From Lactobacillus amylovorus DSM 20531 (lineage in GTDB: Bacteria; Bacillota; Bacilli; Lactobacillales; Lactobacillaceae), in assembly GCF_002706375.1 (NCBI RefSeq), contig NZ_CP017706.1, forward strand, positions 434,001 through 498,000: a stretch of DNA of 64,000 nt, given 5' to 3'. Shown here piece by piece: positions 57,410 through 64,000 of this stretch (position 1 is its first letter; each line of letters opens with the position of its first letter). The translations under genes were made by a program, and so were the position numbers. Below the pieces are notes generated by a model, which searched no databases, was not told where the DNA came from, and worked only from the letters and a program-made list of their open reading frames with translations.

Positions 57410-57484
57410 TTCTTTCACCACCTACACTTTTATTCTGACTGTACTAGAATAGCATTTTTCAAGCAATTTGACCAGTCTTAATCA

Positions 57485-59593
57485 TTATTTTGTTGAATGA
57501 AGTTTGAAATAATCCTGAATCATTGCCTTAGCTACCTGTAAAGTATATGTACCTTCACCATCTGGATCAAGTCCTGGGAAAACAACTGCAACCGCAAGTT
57601 TTGGATTCTTAGATGGAGCATAACCAATAAAGGTAGCGTTGATTAATTCGATATTGTGTTTTCTGTTAGGGTGTTCTGCATCGTAGTAGAAGGTTTGGGC
57701 AGTACCAGTCTTACCTGAGATTGAAGGCTTAACGTTCTTCAATGGGTGAGCAGTACCCCAGCCGTTAGTACCGTGAACTACGCGCCAGAAACCTTGTCTT
57801 ACAACATTCAATTCATCTGGTGTCCAAGGAATTGCTTGTTGGACATTAGGCTTCTTGTTGTAATTGATGTAAATCTTCTTACCGTCCTTGCTGGTCTTAC
57901 CAACAGATTGAACGATGTAAGGCTGCATTCTGTAGCCGCCGTTAGCAATAGTTGAAACATATTGTACTAATTGAATTGGCGTATATGCATCGTAGTTACC
58001 GTAGGCCAAGTCAAGTACTGAACCTGACAAAATGTTGCCTTTGGAGTTAAATGACTTACCTTCAATACCTGAAACTTCACCTGGAAGGTCAACACCAGTC
58101 TTTTGACCTAAACCAAACATAGCGAAGTTTCTACGCAAGATATCAAATGAATCGTTAGGCATATGAATGTATTGCTTAGGCACGTACTTTGCACCTACCC
58201 ACTTCATAGCAAGGTGCATCATGTAGATGTTACTTGAAACTTCTAGAGCAGTTTCGGCATCAAGAGAACTGAATGTACCGATTGGGTAAACAGATTTCTT
58301 AACTGGAGAACCTGGCAAGTAAATTGGCGTATCAGGCAAGGTGTTGTTAGTTGGCGTAATAATATGATTAATCAAACCGCCAGAAACAGTAGCACCCTTA
58401 ACTACAGAACCCATAACGAATGATTGGTTGATTACACCTAATGCGTTATCTGTAGTCTTACCAGTATTAGTATTTCTGTTAATACCAGCTACGGCTAAAA
58501 GCGCACCAGTCTGAGGATTCATAGCAACGGCATAGGCACCGTTAGAGTAGCGTGCAGCACCGGCTGATTCGGCTGAGCTGTATACACGCTTTAATGCAGC
58601 TTGAACTTGCTTTTGATACTTGGCATCAATTGTCAGCATCAAACTTGCACCAGCTTGACCATTGTAAACAGTTTTGGTTTGTTGAATATTACCGTTAGAC
58701 TTAGTAGTTACTCGACTGGTTGACTTTGTCCCCTTCAAAAGTGGTTCATATTCTTCTTCAAGATATGAAGTACCAACACGGTCGTTTCTTGAGTAGCCAT
58801 TTCTTAAGTAATATTGTAAGTTGTCGCTAGGCAAACCTGACTTTTCAGTTGAAACAGAACCAATGATACTCTGGATTGATGAACCATTTGGATATGATCT
58901 TTGCCAGTCGGTACCAATACCAACACCAGGAAGTTCTGACAAGTGTTCACCAACTTGAGCAATTTCCTTATCAGTCAAACCTTTATTCTTAATGTAAATA
59001 GTTGATAAAGTATAAGCTCCGGAAATCTTGTTGAAAATCAAAGCAGCAGTCTTTTGCTTTTCATTCAACTTCAGATTCATCTTTTCAACATAATTAAGTT
59101 CAGCCTTGTAAATTTCTGAGTTAGTCTTCTTATTACCATCTGCATCAACCTTATCTGACTTAGGCAATTGTGCTGAAATCTTCGTATTATTATTCTCATC
59201 AGCTAAATAATAATCGGCTACCATTTGCTTTGTTGGCTTTTCATCGGTAATCTTAATGTAATTACTCAACGCATTTGAGATTTGATAAATCTGCGTCGTG
59301 GTAGTCGAAGCACTCTTAGTATAGGTAATGGCATTAGTTGCCTTATTCCCTACTAGGACGCGCCCTTTAGTATCATACATTACCCCACGGGGTACTTGGT
59401 TAGATACAACTGTTGAATCAGACTGTTGAACCTCTGCCTTAAAGCGAGAACCGTAGACCAATTGCAGATATGCCAATTGTCCTATCAGCATCGCAAAAAG
59501 CACGAGAATAACACCCAGAATGATTCGCATTCTTATTGGAGTTGAGGACTGTTTATTTGAACCAGTCCCACTGTTTTTTCTAAAATAATCCAC
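57485..59593 (-). CDS. Class B penicillin-binding protein (transpeptidase, PBP2B-like)
   Basis: A 702-residue protein: one N-terminal membrane helix (about 22-42), a dimerisation domain, and a transpeptidase domain. The three active motifs are SVVK (396-399), SSN (453-455) and KTG (628-630). It cross-links peptidoglycan outside the membrane, probably at the septum or during elongation. No PASTA repeats are present. Its gene is divergent from the YfhO-like gene, with rpmG downstream. Confidence 0.92.
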   Translation of the reverse strand: MDYFRKNSGTGSNKQSSTPIRMRIILGVILVLFAMLIGQLAYLQLVYGSRFKAEVQQSDSTVVSNQVPRGVMYDTKGRVLVGNKATNAITYTKSASTTTTQIYQISNALSNYIKITDEKPTKQMVADYYLADENNNTKISAQLPKSDKVDADGNKKTNSEIYKAELNYVEKMNLKLNEKQKTAALIFNKISGAYTLSTIYIKNKGLTDKEIAQVGEHLSELPGVGIGTDWQRSYPNGSSIQSIIGSVSTEKSGLPSDNLQYYLRNGYSRNDRVGTSYLEEEYEPLLKGTKSTSRVTTKSNGNIQQTKTVYNGQAGASLMLTIDAKYQKQVQAALKRVYSSAESAGAARYSNGAYAVAMNPQTGALLAVAGINRNTNTGKTTDNALGVINQSFVMGSVVKGATVSGGLINHIITPTNNTLPDTPIYLPGSPVKKSVYPIGTFSSLDAETALEVSSNIYMMHLAMKWVGAKYVPKQYIHMPNDSFDILRRNFAMFGLGQKTGVDLPGEVSGIEGKSFNSKGNILSGSVLDLAYGNYDAYTPIQLVQYVSTIANGGYRMQPYIVQSVGKTSKDGKKIYINYNKKPNVQQAIPWTPDELNVVRQGFWRVVHGTNGWGTAHPLKNVKPSISGKTGTAQTFYYDAEHPNRKHNIELINATFIGYAPSKNPKLAVAVVFPGLDPDGEGTYTLQVAKAMIQDYFKLHSTK

Positions 59594-59683
59594 GTAAATC
59601 GTCCCTTACTAAAACTGTATGTATTTTAACAAAAACTGAACGTTAATTCTACGATTGAGAACGGAGCTTAGATAAATTTTAAT

Positions 59684-62272
59684 ATGACAAAATATTTTCA
59701 AACGCTTAAGTTAAATTTCAATAAAGAAAAAGTGCTTTATTTGATCAGTTTTGTTTTGCCCGGCCTCATTTTCTTAAGTTATTTCTTCTATACCAAAAAT
59801 GGAGTTTTAACTGTTGATCTGGGCCAGCAATATGTCGACTTCTTAGCCTTTTTCAGAAGCAACTTGTTTACTCACCCGCTTAGACTCATTTATTCATTTT
59901 CAAGCGGCTTAGGGGGCTCAATGCTGGCAACGGATGCCTACTATCTGTTTAGCCCCTTTAACCTGCTTTTGTTTTTAGCGCCGCAGAAATTTCTGTCGCA
60001 GATGGTGCTCGTCATTATTGCTGCTAAAATTGCGACAGCGGGTCTAACCAGCTATTATTATTGGAAACAAAAAATCGATAATGAGTTTTACGCTTTAGCA
60101 GCCAGTGCCGCTTATGCTTTATCAGGTTACACCATCGCTAACCATTTTAACCTAATGTGGCTAGATTCGGTAATGCTTTTGCCATTATTGATTGATGCAA
60201 TCAACCGCGTGCTAGAGCAAAAGAAGAATCATTTGATTTTGATCACCTTTTTATTGTGGTTCACCAATTTTTACACGGCTTATATGGCCCTTGCCTTTGG
60301 CCTCTTTTATCTTTTAAGCAAACTATTTTTCTTCAATAAAAAAGAGCGCTGGCCACTTTTCTGGGAATATTTGAAGAAAAGCATGTGGGGTTCATTTTTA
60401 GACGCATTCATGCTTTTGCCCGTCGCAGTTGAAATGTTACAGGGAAAGGCTGCTTCAAGTGCCACTTGGTCCTTGGGCTTTCAATTTGCTCCGTATAACG
60501 AATTAGCCAAACTAGCAGATGGCGCATACGACTTTCATGAAATGCAGGAAGGAATGCCCAATATCTATATTGCCCTGCCTTTCGTTTTGCTAGCAATCTT
60601 TTATTTCTTAAGTAAAAAAATCAACTGGCGGTACAAACTAGCTAATGGCATTTTATTGATCTTTTTAGTTGTTTCTTTATTCTGGACACCGCTAGTCTTA
60701 ATTTGTCACCTAGGTCAATTCCCTGTCTGGTATCCAGGTCGTTTCTCTTTTGTGTTGATCTTTTTTGCATTAGATTTAGCAATCATCGCGCTGAAGCAGC
60801 GTGAAAAAATCAGTTTCTGGCAAATAGGCGTTTTAATCCTACTAGCGATCGGACTAATCGTTTTCATTACCGTAGACTCTAAGTCATTTACCTTTTTGAA
60901 TCAAAATGCTCAGACTGCCTCTGCCGCCTTTTTAGCACTTGGTATTCTTTTCATCGGTTTCATCCACAACAGAAGCAACTTTGCAGCTCCGTTCTTCTGT
61001 TTAATTATTGAGCTAGAATTGATCATTAATCTGGTTCTATCATTAAACAATTTGGCCTACCAAAACAACGCTGATTACCAAAATTTCGTTCAAAATACTA
61101 AACAAGTTACACAATATGCTAAAGATCATGACGACAGATTATATCGGATGGAAAAAACGTTCTATCGCTCCGACGATGATCCATTCAGTGCAAATTACTA
61201 CGGCCTCAGCACTTTTAATTCTATTTCTAACCAACGCGTTTTAAATCTTTTAAGCAACTTGGGCTTCGTCAACAACAGCAATTCCTACACCAATTATGGC
61301 AGCACACCAATTACCGACGATTTATTTGGCGTTAAATACTACATTTTACCTAATGACGATATCACTCCGCTTAAGGCAAATGAGCAGATGAAATATAGCA
61401 ATTCCAGCAACCGAATCGATACCAGCGACTACGATATTGTGAAAAAATTTGAGCAACTAGTTTTGATGAAAAATGACGATACTTTACCATTTTTATTCTT
61501 AACGCCTAAATCTACGACTAAAGTTAAATTTGATTCAACCGATATTACTGGCAATCAAAATAAATTCTTTGAAGCAGCTACGGGAAAACAAACACAACTA
61601 TTCTCTAGCGTAACCTGGCCTGATCCAAAATTAATTAATATTTCGGGCTGGGACGGCGGCTGGATGCAATACACCAAGAAAGATAAGGCTAAAGAAGGAC
61701 GCATAATCTTTAACTTTAAACCACAAACTGACGACTCATACTATCTTGAGCTCCCTGGTGATATTGATAATGACTCAATCAGCTTAACCGTTAATGGCAA
61801 CAGCATTAATACCGACGTACGTGATCAGAATTCTCGCTTAATCAATCTAGGCAGTCGTCAGCGTGGCCAAACTATTCATGTAGTTTTCACGCTTAAAAAT
61901 AATCAATTAAATCTAAATGCGGCTAACCTTTGGCGTTTGAACACTAAACAGCTTGAGCAAATAATGGACAAATTTAAGCAAAAGCAGCCACAGTTCAAAC
62001 AAACCTCCGCTTTAACAATTCACTCTAATTCATTTAGCACTAAAAAGACGGAAACAATGAATTCAACTATTCCTAACAGTTTTAATTGGCTCATTTTAGA
62101 TAATGGTCATATAATTCACAAAAATAAAATACTATTTATGAATACTTTTTTGAATTTTAAATTAAATAAAGGTACACACAAGATTACTCTAATTTACGTT
62201 CCTTGGGTATTCTTGATTGGCATAGCTATTAGTTTGCTTACATTATTTCTTTATTTAAGCATTAGAAAATAA
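59684..62272 (+). CDS. YfhO-family membrane protein
   Basis: An 862-residue membrane protein with about twelve to fourteen helices and a large extracellular region near residues 470-830. GVLTVDLGQQYVDFLAFFR and YSFSSGLGGSM are the YfhO signature. YfhO proteins are GT-C-like enzymes; in other Gram-positives they add sugars to lipoteichoic acid. Here the acceptor is unknown. It has its own promoter region divergent from the PBP gene and ends before a cre-like site. Confidence 0.85.
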   Translation: MTKYFQTLKLNFNKEKVLYLISFVLPGLIFLSYFFYTKNGVLTVDLGQQYVDFLAFFRSNLFTHPLRLIYSFSSGLGGSMLATDAYYLFSPFNLLLFLAPQKFLSQMVLVIIAAKIATAGLTSYYYWKQKIDNEFYALAASAAYALSGYTIANHFNLMWLDSVMLLPLLIDAINRVLEQKKNHLILITFLLWFTNFYTAYMALAFGLFYLLSKLFFFNKKERWPLFWEYLKKSMWGSFLDAFMLLPVAVEMLQGKAASSATWSLGFQFAPYNELAKLADGAYDFHEMQEGMPNIYIALPFVLLAIFYFLSKKINWRYKLANGILLIFLVVSLFWTPLVLICHLGQFPVWYPGRFSFVLIFFALDLAIIALKQREKISFWQIGVLILLAIGLIVFITVDSKSFTFLNQNAQTASAAFLALGILFIGFIHNRSNFAAPFFCLIIELELIINLVLSLNNLAYQNNADYQNFVQNTKQVTQYAKDHDDRLYRMEKTFYRSDDDPFSANYYGLSTFNSISNQRVLNLLSNLGFVNNSNSYTNYGSTPITDDLFGVKYYILPNDDITPLKANEQMKYSNSSNRIDTSDYDIVKKFEQLVLMKNDDTLPFLFLTPKSTTKVKFDSTDITGNQNKFFEAATGKQTQLFSSVTWPDPKLINISGWDGGWMQYTKKDKAKEGRIIFNFKPQTDDSYYLELPGDIDNDSISLTVNGNSINTDVRDQNSRLINLGSRQRGQTIHVVFTLKNNQLNLNAANLWRLNTKQLEQIMDKFKQKQPQFKQTSALTIHSNSFSTKKTETMNSTIPNSFNWLILDNGHIIHKNKILFMNTFLNFKLNKGTHKITLIYVPWVFLIGIAISLLTLFLYLSIRK

Positions 62273-62276
62273 TTAG

Positions 62277-62290
62277 TGTTAGCGCTAACA
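62277..62290. promoter_or_regulatory. cre-like palindrome upstream of the GlcNAc-kinase-like gene
   Basis: TGTTAGCGCTAACA is a perfect 14-base palindrome that fits the cre consensus, about 50 bases upstream of a TATAAT box (62342-62347). It suggests CcpA control. Confidence 0.55.
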
Positions 62291-62381
62291 ACAAAATTAA
62301 TACTAGACCTGTCATATGAAAATGTAATAAAATGTATACGTTATAATTCGGGTAAATTAATATAGAAGGAAGATTGAAAAT

Positions 62382-63305
62382 ATGGCTCTTAAATACCAAA
62401 TTGGTGTTGACGCAGGTGGTACTCACTCAACTGCAATCGCATATGACGAAAATGGCAAAGAACTTGGTCGTGCCGAAGGCGGTCCAGGTCAAATTAATGC
62501 TGACTACGAAGGCGGAATTAAAAATATTTCCGACACTATCAACGAATTATTAAACAAGATTGATGGCGACTGCATGCGTGTATTAGTTGGTATCGCTGGT
62601 CTTTCTGTTGTTGGTAATGCTCCAGAAGTTGCTGCAACTATTTCATCAAGAATCAACAACCTGCCAACTCGTGCTATTACCGACTCACTTTTAGCTCTTT
62701 ACGCAGGCCTTGAAGGCGATGATGGTGCTTTGGTTATCGCTGGTACTGGTTCTGTTTACAATGGCTTACAAAATGGTCACTTGATCGCTGTAGGTGGTTA
62801 CGGCAACATCTTAGGTGACGAAGGTTCAGGTTACGCTATTGCTCGTTCAGCTATGCAATCAGCTCTTCTTAGCTGGGACAAACGTGAACACAACTCACTT
62901 ATCGACATGTTCACTAAGTTGTTCAACGTTGAACACATGGATGAATGTAACGCTAAGTTCTACAAGATGTCTAACCCAGAAGTAGCTGGTATGGCAGTTC
63001 ACGTTGCTAAGCTTGCTGACAAGGGCGACGAAGATGCAACCAAGATCATTAAGGAACAAGCTCACTTGTTAGCTCGTGACATTATCATCGGTTTGGACCG
63101 TTACGAAGATCCAAAACCAATGAAGATTGCTTTAACTGGCTCAGTTTTAGCTAACAACGCCATGCTTAGAGGTCTTGTAGAAGATGAAGTTAAGAGCAAG
63201 TACCCTGACGTTATCTTCTCAATTTCAAACGGTGAAAACGCTCGTGCCGTATTGTTTGACAAGAGTAAGGACTACCGTTACTTCACTAACCACGAAGATC
63301 GTTAA
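62382..63305 (+). CDS. BadF/BadG-type ATPase, N-acetylglucosamine kinase-like
   Basis: A 307-residue member of the ASKHA sugar-kinase fold. The phosphate-1 motif is GVDAGGTHSTAIAYD, phosphate-2 is GALVIAGTGSVYNG, and GGYGNILGDEGSGYAI is typical of GlcNAc kinases of the BadF/BadG family. It would phosphorylate amino sugars released from the wall or the medium. An AGAAGGA ribosome site precedes the ATG. Codon use is strongly optimised (many GGT, CGT and AAC), pointing to high expression. Substrate is inferred from the family. Confidence 0.82.
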   Translation: MALKYQIGVDAGGTHSTAIAYDENGKELGRAEGGPGQINADYEGGIKNISDTINELLNKIDGDCMRVLVGIAGLSVVGNAPEVAATISSRINNLPTRAITDSLLALYAGLEGDDGALVIAGTGSVYNGLQNGHLIAVGGYGNILGDEGSGYAIARSAMQSALLSWDKREHNSLIDMFTKLFNVEHMDECNAKFYKMSNPEVAGMAVHVAKLADKGDEDATKIIKEQAHLLARDIIIGLDRYEDPKPMKIALTGSVLANNAMLRGLVEDEVKSKYPDVIFSISNGENARAVLFDKSKDYRYFTNHEDR

Positions 63306-63324
63306 TTTAAATTCTGATAGTTAC

Positions 63325-63363
63325 ACAAAAAAGAGATCCGAAAATTTCGGATCTCTTTTTTTC
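63325..63363. terminator. Bidirectional terminator between convergent genes
   Basis: AAAAAAGAGATCCGAAA and TTTCGGATCTCTTTTTTT form a perfect stem. It serves the kinase gene on the plus strand and the HI_0552-like gene on the minus strand. Confidence 0.85.
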
Positions 63364-63992
63364 TACAATTTTTCATACAAAGGAGTTAATTCATTAATTC
63401 CACTTAAAATAAACTCCTCCATGTCATCTACTCTATCTTGCTTACGAAAGGCAAATTTTCCAAGTAGAAAACTCGTCTTCTTTGCCTCATCATTAAACTG
63501 CTTTTGAACCGATGAATCATTCAAGTATTTTTCTAGACTAAGATGATCGACAAACTCCATCTCGTCTTTATCCCATAGATACCAATACGATTTATCTATA
63601 TTTTTACACCAATCAGGAATATCAGTTAATAAGTGATTATATTCTTCTGGAGTTCCATCTCGACTTTCACTTTTATAATGTTGAAACATTAAATAGACCT
63701 GCAATTGCTTTTTATCAAGCATTACACCAATACATGAACTAGCATTTTCTAATCTTGCTAAACGATATGATGCCCAATAATGATCGCGCAGATTCCAACC
63801 ATTGGTCCAGCTTTCAACGTGAACCTTAGCAAACTTCTCATTTGGCAATTTCTTAGCTACAGTTTGATTAACAGCCTTCCAAGTTTGCCAAACCGCTTTA
63901 AATTCATCTTTTAATTGTGCTACTTCTTCTGGTGAATGATTTTCCTTGATCTTTTTAAAAGAAAACTCAGGCTGATCAAAAATCGCAAACAT
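63363..63992 (-). CDS. HI_0552-like protein (possibly complete, at the window edge)
   Basis: A 209-codon protein rich in Trp and Lys (NGWNLRDHYWASYRLARLEN, DKSYWYLWDKDEMEF). It resembles the uncharacterised HI_0552 family found in lactobacilli; this is recall, not a search. The ATG at 63992 has GAGG only 2 bases before it and the frame stays open to the window end, so the true start may lie outside. Cytoplasmic, function unknown. Confidence 0.55.
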   Translation of the reverse strand: MFAIFDQPEFSFKKIKENHSPEEVAQLKDEFKAVWQTWKAVNQTVAKKLPNEKFAKVHVESWTNGWNLRDHYWASYRLARLENASSCIGVMLDKKQLQVYLMFQHYKSESRDGTPEEYNHLLTDIPDWCKNIDKSYWYLWDKDEMEFVDHLSLEKYLNDSSVQKQFNDEAKKTSFLLGKFAFRKQDRVDDMEEFILSGINELTPLYEKL

Positions 63993-64000
63993 GTCCTCTG

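Overview
The window looks like chromosomal DNA of a Lactobacillus of the acidophilus/helveticus/crispatus group. It is AT-rich, carries proteins with S-layer-type (SLAP) domains, and has the galM-galT-galK / GH42 beta-galactosidase / lacS / lacR / lacL-lacM / galE order I associate with that group. The many IS copies and broken genes suggest L. helveticus or a close relative; this is inference from family resemblance, as no search was run.

Layout. 1-2 kb: polar amino acid ABC transporter operon, cut by the left edge. 2-5.6 kb: OppA-type lipoprotein behind a leader with a small ORF and a terminator, then a NADH oxidase. 5.8-8 kb: decay zone with an SDR and an ASCH gene, both broken, and an Mrr-type nuclease domain joined to an IS110 relic. 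8-11 kb: PPOX-fold protein, APC permease, nicotinamidase-like hydrolase and two very small membrane proteins. 11-14.2 kb: broken secreted protein and a SLAP gene split by an IS982-like element with a clean target duplication. 14.3-19.2 kb: aldo/keto-reductase-like gene, OsmC, MFS, histidine kinase, response regulator and small alarmone synthetase, all on the minus strand. 19.4-24.3 kb: large SLAP protein, then a divergent MerR / DHA2 exporter-DUF4811 unit. 24.3-28.4 kb: frameshifted serine beta-lactamase-like gene, an intact IS110 with a strongly structured non-coding left end, and an OFA-type MFS gene.

28.5-44.2 kb is the galactose/lactose region. LacS would import lactose, GH42 LacA and LacLM would hydrolyse it, and GalM, GalK, GalT and GalE would run the Leloir pathway. 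LacI-family LacR is the likely repressor: the same palindrome (TAGTAAA-N3-TTTACTA) lies over the promoters of galK, galE and, in weaker form, lacL and lacS, with cre-like sites for CcpA close by. lacS carries three frameshifts here. A GntR / PTS EIIC / amidohydrolase relic and a probable small RNA interrupt the region.

44.3-51.4 kb: dead IS1182 transposase, second large SLAP protein, DHA2 exporter with two in-frame stops, and two paralogous lipoproteins. 51.5-64 kb is mostly housekeeping: glnA, a PLP enzyme, miaA, rhodanese-like protein, yqgQ, rhomboid protease, 5-formyl-THF cyclo-ligase, rpmG, class B PBP, YfhO-like membrane protein, an N-acetylglucosamine-kinase-like protein and an HI_0552-like protein at the right edge.

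The most unusual items are the two IS110-associated structured RNAs (candidate bridge RNAs, one intact and one relic), the oppA leader, the unannotated structured RNA near 34.6 kb, and the high density of recently broken genes.
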